Source: Aquarana catesbeiana (Eukaryota; Chordata; Amphibia; Anura; Ranidae). From it: a DNA stretch of 64,000 nucleotides. Location of the stretch: assembly GCF_042186555.1 (NCBI RefSeq), contig NC_133327.1, positions 328,340,300-328,404,299 of the forward strand. Direction: 5' to 3'. Position numbers and translations under genes: made by a program. Positions within the stretch are counted from its first letter, which is position 1, and each line of letters begins with the position of its first letter. Under the pieces are notes generated by a model. That model did no database searches. It had not been told where the DNA came from and saw only the letters and a program-made list of their open reading frames with translations. Shown here in pieces: positions 12,585-23,745 of the stretch.

Positions 12585-13300
12585 TGTTGTATTTCAGGTG
12601 AGGCATAGGGAAGAGGGGGTGTCCACTCCTGCTGTGAATATGAAGTTAGCTGGTTTAGCTTTCCTATTCAAATTGCAAGGTCAACCTGATTTCACACAAG
12701 ATTTTGGGGTGAGACGGGCGATTAAGAGTTACCGGCGATCGGTGGCCTGCAGGGATGCCAGGAGACCAGTAACCTTTGTCATGATGCGGGGTATGATAGC
12801 ATATTTGGGGGAATGTGTTGCTCTGAATACCAGGCCATCTTGTTCAAGGTGGCCCTTTTTGTTAGCGTTCTTTGGGGTGTTTCGGATAGAGGAGTTGGTC
12901 AGTCCTTAAAAAGGTTCATGGGGGAATTGGGGGTCACGAGGTTATATGTTAAGATGACGGGTTGGCTTTATTTTTGCGTAGATCGAAGACCGATCAAATG
13001 GGTAAAAGGGAGGTCAGTACAGGTGCTCCAGTGCCAGGATCACTGCTGTGCCTCATGTAGATGGATCTACTGTATCGCGCTTTCATATTGTTGATGATTT
13101 TTTTGTAATAAAATGTTTACGGGCATTGGGGTGGGTAGAGAAGGAGTTTTTCTCTCATTCATTTTGGATAGGGGCTGCTACGGAGGCAGCCAGAAGTGGA
13201 CTGGATGTAGATTCGGTAAAAGCGGATTGGGTGGTGGGAATCAAGGAGGTCCCAGACAGCAGTTCGGCCTCAACTTGTGGTTGGGTTGTGAAGTATTAGG
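12585..13300 (+). pseudogene. Ngaro tyrosine recombinase, catalytic residues lost
   Basis: The N-terminal core-binding part is at 12598-12905. The first catalytic Arg is in FFGVFRIEELVSP (about 12876-12905). The second catalytic box lies at about 13155-13195 and reads SHSFWIGAATEAA. In this family the box is H-x-x-R, so the Arg is replaced by Trp here. The stretch that should contain the nucleophilic Tyr (13230-13300) is shifted out of frame and not recognisable. The enzyme would normally cut and rejoin circular cDNA into target DNA; this copy cannot. Confidence 0.82.
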
Positions 13301-13439
13301 GTGGGGAGGAGTTTGATGTTAGGCCCTGCGTGGTATGGAATACTATTTGGTCATGGTGTTGGGTTTGCTCTCTTATAATTTTAGAATCGGTGGCAGGAAT
13401 GGTCTGGATAATGGATCATTCCTAGGTGTTCTGGGGGGC

Positions 13440-13978
13440 CAGGAGGGGTGATGTTGGGTAAGAAGGCAGGCATATGGGTTTTTATAGACGGTAGGCTGTA
13501 TTCGTGGTTGGGAGTCCCTGGGATGTTATGGGGTAGGATTGTTACTGAAGTGCATCGGTATGCAAAGAAGGGACAGGCTGCCCGACGTTTTTGCACGTGG
13601 GCGGCAACGGTTTGGGGGTTAGGTCCATGTTGGACATTACGCGGGACATCAAATTCGATGTGCGGCGGTTATTGAGGGATTTTCCTGGCATGGTCATTGT
13701 TTTGGTCGGACATGGTGGCTCGTACAACATGGCGGATGGCCAGGTCGGTGGAAAGGGTTAGTAGGGCCAGGAGAAAGATTAATAGGGATGTGAGCAAGTT
13801 CATGGTTAGGCATGGGGGATTGGCTGTTAGGCACATGGAATTGGAGTTTGAGAAATGGAGATACCTGAGGGCAGATGGGGTGTATTTGCATGAGGTGGGT
13901 ATTGACATGTGGGTGTTCGGATTACAAGAGGGTATTCAGAGAGCACTTCGGGTGTGGAGGGGCACCCATAGGTAAGGT
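13440..13978 (+). pseudogene. Ngaro SGNH hydrolase-like ORF, frameshifted
   Basis: Two frames make up the domain. The first (13448-13675) contains IWVFIDGRLYSWLGVPGM. The second (13697-13975) contains WSDMVARTTWRMARSVE and LRADGVYLHEVGIDMWVFG. These are the blocks of the SGNH/GDSL-like hydrolase that accompanies vertebrate Ngaro elements. The usual D-G-V-H catalytic block reads D-G-V-Y here. The domain's role in the element's life cycle is unknown. It lies just 5' of repeat B1. Confidence 0.75.
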
Positions 13979-13995
13979 GTTTCCTTTGGGTGCTG

Positions 13996-14440
13996 TGGCG
14001 GGTGTTGGCCTTTGCAGGGGAAGGAAGATATTTCAGAAGGAAGAGTTCAGGAACTATCGTTGCTATGGGTCCTGATGGTGGTTTCCAGCTAATGGAGATT
14101 AGCTGGAAAGTGTTAATGGGGGCACTGCGGTTAGTGGTTGTCTCTGAGTCAGCATGTCGGCTTGAGGCCTATTAATACACTTGGAGAGGTACCGCAGTGC
14201 AGTATTGTTTTTCCACAGATGGTTATAAAGTTCCTGCAAAGACCAACGCTAGGAGATTGATGGGTTGATTAACAGATGTTTCAATGTTTTATGTTAATTT
14301 GAATATATATATTTGTTTAAATAAATTAGGCTGCTACGGCCTTGTTAACTCCAACCTTGGTGTGGTCTCAATTAATAAGGTAAGGTTAAGAGGTTGGGGT
14401 ATATAAGTGGTGGTAGAGTTACCTCTGTTATACAACAGTC
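13996..14440 (+). repeat. Ngaro split repeat B1
   Basis: About 445 bp from GTGGCGGGTGTTGG to GTTATACAACAGTC, repeated at 14715-15160. It includes an AT-rich stretch (ATATATATATTTG near 14305) and abuts A2 exactly at 14440/14441. B1 and B2 differ at about six positions. Confidence 0.9.
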
Positions 14441-14618
14441 AAGAAAAGCCCGGAGCAAAGCAAATGAAATGACATAGGCGGAGGGCTTACATGACTGGGG
14501 AAACAGGGTAATAGTATCAGGAGAGGGAGTGTATCAGGTTGGTGCTGGGGGGAGGGGTTGGAGAGGAGATAAAAGGGAGGCCCCTCCCTATGAGTCATCA
14601 CAGTTTTGGGAAAAGTTC
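14441..14618 (+). repeat. Ngaro split repeat A2
   Basis: Second copy of the 178-bp A repeat. It is joined directly to the end of B1 and followed by about 96 bp of unique sequence before B2. The B1-A2-B2 order lets cDNA circularise by recombination, according to models for this group. Confidence 0.92.
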
Positions 14619-14714
14619 CCGCCCACCCTCCCTTTGGCTTCATTGCTTTTGGCTGTTTTGTAATTCTTGCTTTTCATTTCGGACAGGTTCGTTGAATCCT
14701 GCAATGTCGTAGCA

Positions 14715-15160
14715 GTGGCGGGTGTTGGTCTTTGCAGGGGAAGGAAGATATTTCAGAAGGAAGAGTTCAGGAACTATCGTTGCTATGGGTCCTGATGGTG
14801 GTTTCCAGCTAATGGAGATTAGCTGGAAAGTATTAATGGGGGCACTGCGGTTAGTGGTTGTCTCTGAGCCAGCATGTCAGCTTGAGGCCTATTAATACAC
14901 TTGGAGAGGTACCGCAGTGCAGTATTGTTTTTCCACAGATGGTTATGAAGTTCCTGCAAAGACCAACGCTAGGAGATTGATGGGTTGATTAACAGATGTT
15001 TCAATGTTTTATGTTAATTTGAATATATATATTTGTTTAAATAAATTAGGCTGCTACGGCCTTGTTAACTCCAACCTTGGTGTGGTCTCAATTAATAAGG
15101 TAAGGTTAAGAGGTTGGGGTATATAAGTGGTGGTAGAGTTACCTCTGTTATACAACAGTC
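14715..15160 (+). repeat. Ngaro split repeat B2 (3' end of element)
   Basis: Second copy of the B repeat, ending GTTATACAACAGTC at 15160. Beyond it, the arm of the interrupted TTAA element resumes within a few bases. Confidence 0.9.
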
Positions 15161-15239
15161 ATGAGATATGTATGCTTACATATCAAACTGGACCAATGTA
15201 GGTATTCAAGTAAGATGATACTTTGAGTTCAGCTTAAAA

Positions 15240-15570
15240 GGAGTTGGTAGGTCAGAAGGTTTTTTTTATCTTAATCCATTACTTATTAGAGCCCCATCTC
15301 TGTCCAGTGATGTCCATGAGTCCCTCAGCCATCTCGGACTCTCCCTCCTTATTGGCTGAGACACAGCAGCGGCACCATTGGCTCCAAGTCAGTTAGCCAA
15401 TCAGGAGATAGGGGGAAGAGCCGAACTGCAGCTCCGTGTCTGAATTGACGCTACAACAACTTTAACCAGCCCTAGGCATTCTAGAAGGAACCCTATGGTG
15501 GATGATCTTACCTTTACAACAAACTAAAAAAATAAAAAGCCTTCAGCCTTTAGAACCACATTGAGGGTTA
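15240..15570 (-). mobile_element. Fragment of the TTAA family also at 47425-47894
   Basis: Shares, in inverted order, blocks with 47425-47894: a poly-T/TTATCTTAAT stretch next to an AGAAGG block, a CTCATTGGCTGA-type block, GGAGCCAATGG-type sequence and a CTTTACAAC block. The ends are decayed. Confidence 0.5.
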
Positions 15571-15722
15571 GGTAGACAGAACTGCAGTCATTTTTACTAA
15601 TAATGCTAAACTTTGAGTATACATAAAATAAAATAAATGCACTTACATAGTCAATCAAGCACATTTACATTTTGGTTAATGGAAGTATTTGAAAGTATCT
15701 GAATGTTCTTTATATAAGCAGT

Positions 15723-16120
15723 ACTCACGATACAAAAATTTGAAGTAACATTTCGTACGACGAACGATCTGCTGATTTTCGGGTCGTTAGTATGGTGCTT
15801 TCAACAACCAACTCCTATTTTTCGTACGACTAAAGCTGGATGTGCAAACTCTAACATTTTTGTCGGATGTGAACACAACGTCTGATTTTCGTTTAACTAG
15901 TACGGTTTTCGTCCAAAAAAAATCCTAAGAGCAAGACTACGCATGCTCAGAAACAAAAGAATACATACAAAACTGTTCATCATGTTACATCACTTCTGAA
16001 GTTGTATTCTGTCGTACGAGAATTTTCGTATGGTGAGTAACCTCTTCACTTTCGACATGAGACTAGCCTGCAACATAAAACGGACGAACGGTCGTCTGAA
16101 AATCTTTGTGTGTGTACGAG
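15723..16120. mobile_element. MITE with CGTACGA-rich inverted arms
   Basis: Contains many TTCGTACGA-like words on both strands, with a right end reading TGTGTACGAGGCTTTAG. The layout resembles the frog MITEs with GTACACAC termini at 16300-16692 and 24471-24905. The left end is not fixed. The frame at 16030-16245 is incidental. Confidence 0.45.
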
Positions 16121-16299
16121 GCTTTAGACAAACAGGCTTTGCCACATGCACATGTACTGACAAGGATCATGCAAACAGAAGGAGTGAGGAGAGTAGTAAC
16201 CTCATTCATTTGCTGCTGCTCCTTCACTGTCCAATTACAGTCTAGGAGCAGGTACTGTATGTGACTTGGCTGCATCACCAACCTGGCTGTGTTGTGTAA

Positions 16300-16692
16300 T
16301 GCCGCGTACACACAAGCGGACTTTACGGCAGACTTGGTCCGGCGGGCCGGAGTCCGTCGGATAATTCGATCGCGTGTGGGCTCCAGCGGACTTTTTTTCC
16401 CAAAAGTTTGACGGACCTAGAAATGAAACATGTTTCAAATCTTTCCAACAGACTCGAGTCCTGTCGAAAAGTCGGCTCGTCTGTATGCTAGTCCGACGGA
16501 CAAAAACCGACGCTAGGGCAGCTATTGGCTACTGGCTATCAACTTCCTTGTTTTAGTCCGGTCGTACGTTATCACGTACGAATCCGTCGGACTTTGGTTG
16601 ATCGTGTGTAGGCAAGTCCGTTCATTCGGAAAGTCCATCGAAAAGTCCGCCAGACCTAGTCCGTCGAAAAGTCCGCACGCGTGTACGCGGCA
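16300..16692. mobile_element. Harbinger-like MITE, GCCGCGTACACAC termini
   Basis: A palindrome of about 390 bp. The left end GCCGCGTACACACAAGCGGA is mirrored at the right by GTCCGCACGCGTGTACGCGGC. It is flanked by TAAT/ATTA. Many CpG-containing words (GTCCGTCGG, AAAGTCCG) recur inside. Three-base TWA target sites suggest PIF/Harbinger, but this is inference from the ends alone. Confidence 0.7.
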
Positions 16693-16694
16693 TT

Positions 16695-18450
16695 AGTCCC
16701 AGGGCTGGCTGGACAAAACTATGCATCTTTTAGCAAGTAAAATAGCTCCTATGTATGTATTTTGAACTATTTATTTTGCTGTTTGCCTGGAACTAAGCTT
16801 TAAAGACTTAAAATCTGATTTATTCTCACATTCACACAGTGGGTTTTTTTATCAATGTTTACATTTTTTTTTTCTATTTGAATCCTATGTTAAAATAAGT
16901 GAATCTGGGGTGAATGTTGTGTGAAAACATTATTAAATAAACCCCAGTATAATCAGAAAAAGTCAAAAATATATGCAAAATTCACCAGTATATTTCAAGT
17001 CTGGACGGGCTCACTGAATTTGCTTTTACTGACTCTAGTAGACTAGACAAACGCTCCCCTAATGATATGGGTCATGCCCACATACTATATGCAACAAAAA
17101 TGGTTAAGCAGTAAATTACCAGCTCGGTCACTTTTATTTATTTACCACAGCTCTACACGGGTTTCCAATAAATTTCCCCTTTTAGCAGCTTTGCAGAACC
17201 GCCACAGATTAGCCTCGAGTCATCAAAATATTTACAGGTTGTTAGAGAGTCAGTTGAATGGTGCGTCAATTTATTGAATAACTCATTATCTGGAAACTTA
17301 AGAAGAAAGATAAAAAAAAAAAACACATCTCCACTGCATTCCTAATGTGACATGTTACTAGCCATAATTTATATAGAATAATAAAACCTGGCCAGGTGAG
17401 TGTTTTTATCCTGTGTTGGAGAGTTGTAAATGTGGGCACAGGAAATGTTAGCAACCTGATTGTGGCCTGCTGCTGTTTATCATCATGTACAGTGCCAAAT
17501 GATGGAGAACAGATTCCTACCAGCATTATTTTGTGAGTGCCGCACTATTTCTTGTATTTGCACATTTACACTTTGGAAGTCATGAGTTCAACAGCAGGTG
17601 TTATGAGATGATAATAACCATAGAAAAAGAGTCATGTTGCTTAAATGTTTGGATTTAAATGCAGGAAATCGTAAAAAGCATGTTGTTTTCATAACACCTT
17701 GTTACTTGCAAAGCGTGATATCATAAAAGACACAAAGTAAAACTCAATGGCTGGGCTTTAGAGGATTGCTTGAGGTGGCAAGGGCAACATTAGCTGAAAA
17801 ACAACTTTGGGGATAATGAGACAGCGCTGGGAGCCATAATACATTGATTGTTATCATTACCACCTAGCTATTCCAATTATTTTGTAACCTCTGCAGAAGA
17901 CATAATAAAATGAGGGGATTATTTTTTTACCAGAAAAATATATATAATTTAATTACCCCTAACTAAACCTTACACTGCTTGTTTCAGCAATGTACACGAC
18001 TCAGCAGGATTATGATACACCATTTACAAGCAACTCAAGTCATGGTATTCCCTTATTTTTTCATTGGTAGGGCAGTAACTGGCCATACATGTAATGATAT
18101 TTTCTTATAATGTGAATCATTTTAGTGCAAGTGCGTAGCAATCTTCCCATGTATGAAGACCGAGTGCTCGCAGCAGATAGCCTATAATAACATTACAGGG
18201 GATAAAACACAATGAAAAGTTCTGTTTTATTCTTTGTGTAGACTGTTGTAGGTAAGTGCAGTAATATCACACTGAACGGTAGATGCATTTCAGATTTAGC
18301 CTTTTACATTCAGAGCTCACTGATGCCTAGATGTTCAGATCAAAGTTAGCAGCGGCAACATGAATCAAATAAATAGACAAGTACTCATTACCTAATTTGC
18401 ATACCTGAACAGTTTTTAGATTTCTTTAGGAGACAAAATTGGAAAATTGA
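16695..18450. other. Intronic sequence, nothing recognised
   Basis: AT-rich sequence without recognisable repeat ends, exon signals or domain-bearing frames. Confidence 0.45.
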
Positions 18451-18645
18451 ATATCAAATACTTACCTCAATTTTCCTTTCCTGAGGAGCTCAATGTCAGC
18501 CCAAATGCAGTGGTAGGCTGACATGGAACTGTCAGGAAAACAGGAAATGAAATATCAAATACTTACCGCTATTTTCCTTTCCTGACAAGCTCCATGTCAG
18601 CTTACCACTGCGCTTGTGCTGACATGAAGCTGTCAGGAATTTTTT
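18451..18645. repeat. Two tandem 97-bp units
   Basis: The unit starting ATATCAAATACTTACC and running through TTTTCCTTTCCTGA and TGTCAGC occurs at 18454 and again at 18551. Each unit carries imperfect inverted copies of a CTGACATG word, giving a stem in each. Confidence 0.65.
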
Positions 18646-19284
18646 TTTTTTATACAAACAAGTGCACACAGATGTAAAGAAATAAATACATTTTTCTCAT
18701 ACTGTGATTAAATCTGACAATTCCAGTATTAAACAGATAACAATGCAGCCTGAAGGTTCATCTGTAGGCTAAAGGCTCTTATTTTTTCATTGAAGCCTCC
18801 ATTCTGTATGTAATAACTCTGTCATAGCTAACACAGTGATCACATAATCAGGAACTGATTGGGTATTCATTTTCAGTGTAGACCTGAGTTGTCAGTGACA
18901 GCAAGGACTGATCACCTCCAGCTGTGTTGAATGCCAGTTGCTGGTTCGTAAACAGGAGCACATTTAAACATATATCCAGCATAGGGCATTGTGCTAGAGA
19001 ACATTTGTATACAGATTGTGTGCAGGGAGGAGTTAAAAAGTTGTCAGACACATGCAGCATAAATATGACAGCTTCTGGCGTGTCTTGTGTGTGTCTTCTT
19101 AAGGAAAAAATATTTATCAACCATCAGGAGAAAGGTAAGGGACTTAAAATTGAACTTTATATAAAAATTTAAAAAAAAGGTGACCAAGCAGGCATAAAAG
19201 GAATAAAAGACTCTTATCTGCCTGTGTGCGTTGTTACTGACAGTATGCACTGAGCTGTGCAAGCACTATAATTACTCCATAATG

Positions 19285-20115
19285 TTTAGTCTTTTAAAGG
19301 GTAACTGTACAGTTGTGGTCTTTGCTTTAGGCCAATATTGCAGGTTTGACTGCTTACCCTTGCCTTCAGAAAGATCCCAGAACATGGGGCTGGGATAATC
19401 AAATGGGAAACTTGAATATTTATTGTGCTTCAGCCAATCCCTGGGGCGATGTGTCCAGAAGGTGGCTGGGGATAACATAAATAGCCTGGGGTCTGGAGCA
19501 ACCTGTTCTTGTCCTGTTGGAGAAGTTCCACAAGTAGCTTCTTCCCCTTTGGGGCAATTCTATTGGTGTTTGCTGATTATCATCAAGGTCAAAGTTGTTG
19601 CAGAGCTGGGGGCTCTAGTATCTTTGGAGCCAGCTAAGGGACTTCGCCTAAGGATCTGGGCCAGAGATGGAAGCTGGAGAGTGTATAACTTTCCTATGTC
19701 ATTGTGACCTTTCCCTTGCTGAAGAGTGTCCAGTGGAAGCTGGGAGTGAGTAGCTATTCTGCAGCCAAAGAGAGCCTGGAGGAAACTGTGAACTGTGCAG
19801 TTGTCCTGTGACATAGAGTTGTCTGGTGGAAACTGAGAAGTGTTCAGCTGTCCTGTGACATTGTGAGTATGAACGTGAGCTCAAGATCCTAGCGACTGTA
19901 CAGTTTTATATTTGGGGTGATAGGTGCCAGTGGTAGCTCTCACTGAGATGGCTCTTATAGGGTCTCAGATATGGCTATCCCCCTTTGTCCCTAGCATAAA
20001 GACTGTCCAGTAAAGCATACCATAGTGAAGTGAGCCCCCATGTTAGCACTCAGTGTTGTTGGAGTATCCCATACCACCCTAACGCCTCTCCTTTTACAAG
20101 TTCTTCAAGAAATAA
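19285..20115 (+). mobile_element. Possible LTR-like sequence
   Basis: Holds a CCAAT block (TCAGCCAATCCC near 19432), a TATA-like ACATAAATAGCC near 19475, repeated GCTGTCCTGTGACAT-type units (19795-19865) and a downstream AAGAAATAAA signal near 20108. This layout looks like a U3-R-U5 unit, but no matching partner LTR or target duplication was found. Confidence 0.3.
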
Positions 20116-20400
20116 ATCTTAAAAAGACAAACCCTTAGACTGTTTATTGGAATTGAATGAATAGATTGTTCCTTGAGTGACTTGTGGCCTGTATGCAGCT
20201 CATGCAGGGGTAGTGCTACACAGGTGAATACCATTAAAAAAAAAACAATGAGCAGCAGAACACTCCAACAACTCACAAACGTGTTTACTAGGTCCAAGGA
20301 TAAATACAACAGAAATTGAAAAGCTGTATACTCACATACTTATTTCAATGTTTTAATGAATTACTCTGAATCTGTTTCAGTAAGTTCCTCTCTTTTGCAG

Positions 20401-20578
20401 GCTTCGTCCAGATGAACTACATTCTGCTGTTCTGAGCCACATGGTCTCCACCATGGACATTGACATCTCCAAAATTACACATCTGGTAGTAAACAACAAA
20501 CCCTCACCAATCATGGCTTCATATTATCTACTCCTTAAAAAGTGTCTGAAGAAGCCAAGCAAATACTGGTTATTTAAG
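20401..20578 (+). CDS. HUNK-like kinase, exon: UBA-like segment
   Basis: Follows CTCTCTTTTGCAG and ends at AAG|GTATAA. The first base completes the Arg codon split at 5129. The exon encodes about 59 residues beginning LRPDELHSAVLSHMV. A helical segment follows, with a hydrophobic pattern ending MASYYLLLKK. It corresponds to the UBA-like region that follows the catalytic domain in AMPK-related kinases, which often affects activation by LKB1. Spacing and the NR-x-x-x-x-EL start fit HUNK best. No frame defects are seen. The exon is isolated, with introns of 15.3 kb and 4.8 kb on either side. Confidence 0.87.
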
Positions 20579-21015
20579 GTATAATAGTATTTTCAGCAAT
20601 ACAGTGTAATCATAATACAAATCTTTACACATTACAGACAGGTAGTAAGATATTCTTCCTTCAAACACTTAAGTTTTTATGACTATTTGTAAAATCTTTG
20701 CATATCACAGCTTCAAATGATTTGTTCATTTTCATTAGAGATTAACTTAAATTCTGAACCATTCATATGAACAGAGAAATCAAGGGGGCCAAGTTATTAC
20801 TGTACAGTTCAAATGATGAGACTATGACAACAATATTACATGTGTTAAGCCAGTGTTGCTTTCATGAATTTCAAATTGAATAGCAAGCAATGCCTAGTGT
20901 CACTATTCAAAAATAGTTAAATTGGCTCATTAAACAAAAACATTTTGCCGTATAATAGCATGTATGCTTAAACACATACAGACCATATATGGTACAGATC
21001 GTACTGAATCTGATC

Positions 21016-21091
21016 ATTATCAGCATGGTGGAAATGCTGGGCATGAAATGTGTGAACATTTCATGCCCAGCATTTCCACCATGCTGATAAT
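21016..21091. repeat. Perfect 35-bp hairpin, 6-nt loop
   Basis: The arm 21016-21050 (starting ATTATCAGCATGG) is exactly complementary to 21057-21091, with the loop TGTGAA. No flanking target duplication is evident. It could be the core of a small foldback element. Confidence 0.85.
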
Positions 21092-21853
21092 CACCAGTCT
21101 TGAGACAGATCAAACTACAGGCATATTTAAACTGAAATCTATTTTATATGTATTTATGAAAGACAGTAAGATATCAACATAGAATATGTTATGCATTGTT
21201 TAAACCCCATATAAAAGAACACCCAAAGTCACACTGAAGTTAAACTCAGCTTATTAAAGAACACATAGTTCTTTAAACTATACTATATGATCTATAGTAA
21301 TACAGAATGACCCATAACTGAACAGGACAGAAATTATAAATGGCAGGTAGTGAAAAGCTTCATGTTCAGGCTGAACATGAGTTTGACCTAAACCCAGCCT
21401 GTTTGTGGTTCAACAAACAAACTGGCCATTACTGGGAGTAAGGTGGTGAGCACCCATCCCCCCCCCCTTCCTTATGCTAAAGGGGGATAGGATGTGAGGA
21501 TGAGATACTTGTTCCCATCAAAATGGGAAAAAGTTCCCTTGCATTGGGGGAGAGATGCCACCTTTGCAAGGAACCCTGCCAATGTTCAGGGCATGTGACC
21601 TAATATGGTTCAGGAAGAGGGTAGGCTTACGCTCACTGCCCCTCCTTTACTGGCTGTATATCTACATAAGTGCCTTTTATAAACTTTTACAGGGGCCCAA
21701 CATCTTTTTTTTTTCATAGTTATTGTTTTTTAAAGGTGCATAAAATGTGTACTGTCCCTGTATGGAATCCCTCAAAAAAGTCACGGAGTCCTGTATCCCA
21801 AACAGGAGGTGGGAGCTCGCAGGAGGACATATCAAAACATGAAGGCCGCCTTA

Positions 21854-22275
21854 AGAGCCCTTGCACACTGGGGCGGTTTGCAGGCGCTATTGCGCTAATA
21901 ATAGCGCCTGCAAACCGCCCCGAAAGTGCCGCTGCATGTATTCCTGTGTGAAAGCCCCGAGGGCTTGCACACTGGAGCGATGCGCTGGCAGGACGGTAAT
22001 AAAAGTCCTGCTAGCAGCATCTTCGGAGTGGTGAAGGAGCGGTGTGTATACCGCTCCTTTACCGCTCCTGCCCATTGAAATCAATGGGACGGCGCGGCTA
22101 TACCGCCGGCAATGAGCCTCTGCAGAGGCGCTTTGCGGTGGTTTTTAACCCTTTCTCGGCCGCTAGCGGGGGGTAAAACCGCCCCGCTAGCGGCCGCATA
22201 CCGACGGTAAAACGCCGCTATTAATAGCGGCGTTTTACCGCCGACGCCGCCCCCGCCCCAGTGTGCAAGGGCTCT
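21854..22275. mobile_element. Harbinger-like MITE, GCCCTTGCACACTGGGGCGG ends
   Basis: About 420 bp. The ends AGAGCCCTTGCACACTGG and CCAGTGTGCAAGGGCTCT are perfect inverted repeats. The interior is GC-rich with nested palindromes (e.g. CGCTATT..AATAGCG at 21888-21906, and the 22150-22250 GCCGCTAGCGG region). It is related to the GGCCCCTTTCACACTGGGGCGG MITEs at 43522 and 44919. Confidence 0.8.
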
Positions 22276-22399
22276 TAGTAAAAAGCAAACCCCAAGATAC
22301 TGTATCTGGCCCTCCAAATTAAACATGACCCCCTATATAAATCTAACATCAATCACATCATAAATCCTTGTCACAACAAGCAACGACCAATGAGTCTAA

Positions 22400-23600
22400 C
22401 CACAAACACAACAACCCACTGACAGTTTCCATGCACCACTACTTCCATCGCAAATGACATATCCCTGCCTGACTTCTGTATGTCAAAAATTGGACAGAAG
22501 TCCTGGGTGATAAAAAGAAAATGGCCAGGGATCTGTCATTTAGCGGTAGTAACAATACCACCATGCAAACACCAACATTAGTTAGCAGAAGTGAGCTAAA
22601 TGGTGGATCCCCAGCTGATTGCAAACAAAACAGCCGGGGATTCTGGGTGACATCATATGATCATATTTGGTCAATGACATCACCCAAGTTTTCTGGGCCA
22701 GTTTGCTGACATACAGCAGCCAGACATAAATCTGTCATTTGCAAAGGAAGTAGTGTCGGGTAATCATATCGGTGGGAGCATTGTCAGGCACTGTTTGTAA
22801 TGTGTAAAATGTTTTCCGTGGCTCTACATTGTTGGACAATATGATTAGCATTGGATTTATATCAGGGGGCATTTTATTTTTCATGAAAGGACTTTTTCTA
22901 CAGTGTGGTTGTTTTATGCACCATTTACATTTTTTGTGAATGAGTAACAAGGGGTACCCCATACTCATTCACCTAGTTGATCAGATATCTGGGGACCACC
23001 TTATTCCAAAAGGGATTCACAGATTATGATAAATGCCCCTCTGCAGACCTTCACATCCTTGATTTTTTTTAATTTTTAGGAGTATTTTTAAAGCTATTTA
23101 AATTTCTCTTCAAGGGTCAGGCACTTTGTCCCTATGTTGATGGGAACACAGGCCTCATCCCAATATTATGTCCCTCAAAAGGGATATGGGAGTCTTTGGG
23201 GGGGACTTATCAGAATATGTATGACACCTTTAGAATAAGAGGCCCCCAGATATCTGCACCGTAGGGGAATGGGTAAACAGTACATAACAATGTCCCCCAA
23301 TGTAAATTCAATATCAATCATGTCAACTGGTGATGTTGATCCACATCAGCTGTGATGATCCACTGCAGAACAGAAAAATGTAGACCCACAATGCCCCATG
23401 CCCAACAATGTTAACCTAACATTACAATGACAGATCCCACTTGCTCCTGTTTGTAAACAAAGGGGCTGGGGATGCTGGGTGATGTCATTGACTAAATATG
23501 ATCGTGACCATATTTGATCAATTACATCACCCCGGATCCCCAGTCTGTTTTTTACAAACAAACTGGCAGGGATCTGTCATTTAGTGGAAGTATTGTTTGT
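22400..23600. repeat. Inverted-repeat-rich element, old
   Basis: A block containing CAGATCC, GGGGATxCTGGGTGA and TGACATCACCC occurs at 22530-22690 and, as a foldback, at 23430-23590. Sequence at 23060-23260 resembles 21690-21860. The region is probably one large decayed foldback element into which the MITE at 21854 inserted. Confidence 0.5.
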
Positions 23601-23659
23601 AAAAATAAGTTACTTTTAAAGTAATACATCTTACTGCTCTGTAACTTAATGTTAATGTT

Positions 23660-23745
23660 TAAGGCACCCCCAAACCAAGTTATTTAAAGGATGTATATAT
23701 TCTAAGGCACCCCCAGACCAAGTTATTTAAAGGATGTATATAATC
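23660..23745. repeat. 43-bp tandem duplication
   Basis: AAGGCACCCCCAAACCAAG and the following TTATTTAAAGGATGTATATA occur twice head to tail (23660 and about 23703), with one base difference in the C-rich part. Confidence 0.8.

Larger units (their letters stand above)
9023..15160 (+). mobile_element. Ngaro-type (DIRS order) YR retrotransposon
   Basis: A 6.1-kb element with the split direct repeats characteristic of Ngaro: A1 at the left end, coding regions, then B1, A2, B2. A1 and A2 are 178 bp each; B1 and B2 are about 445 bp each and differ at only a handful of sites. Coding order is gag-like, RT, RNase H, tyrosine recombinase, SGNH hydrolase-like. No target duplication is seen, as expected for recombinase-mediated insertion. 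All coding regions carry stops or frameshifts, although the repeats look fairly young. Confidence 0.9.
8565..15237. mobile_element. TTAA element split by the Ngaro insertion
   Basis: The left arm (8565-8628) begins TTAAAGCTGAACTGCA and continues to a CCTACATTGGTCCAG block. The right arm (15187-15237) is its inverted complement, from CTGGACCAATGTAGG to GTTCAGCTTAA. TTAA stands at both ends. The Ngaro element at 9023-15160 sits between the arms, so the TTAA element is the older insertion. About 390 bp of its body remains between the left arm and the Ngaro start. Confidence 0.65.
5130..20400 (+). other. Kinase-gene intron (15.3 kb) filled with transposons
   Basis: The span runs from the GTAAGC donor at 5130 to the TTTTGCAG acceptor ending at 20400. 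The flanking exons join in phase. It holds TTAA-type elements, a Tc1 copy, the whole Ngaro retrotransposon and several MITEs, listed separately. The remaining stretches (6210-6880, 8080-8564, 16695-18450, 18650-19284) are AT-rich with no feature that I recognise. Confidence 0.75.

Noticed and set aside
21887..22326. Frames in the GC-rich segment
   Set aside because: They fall in the palindromic core of a MITE; both strands read alike.
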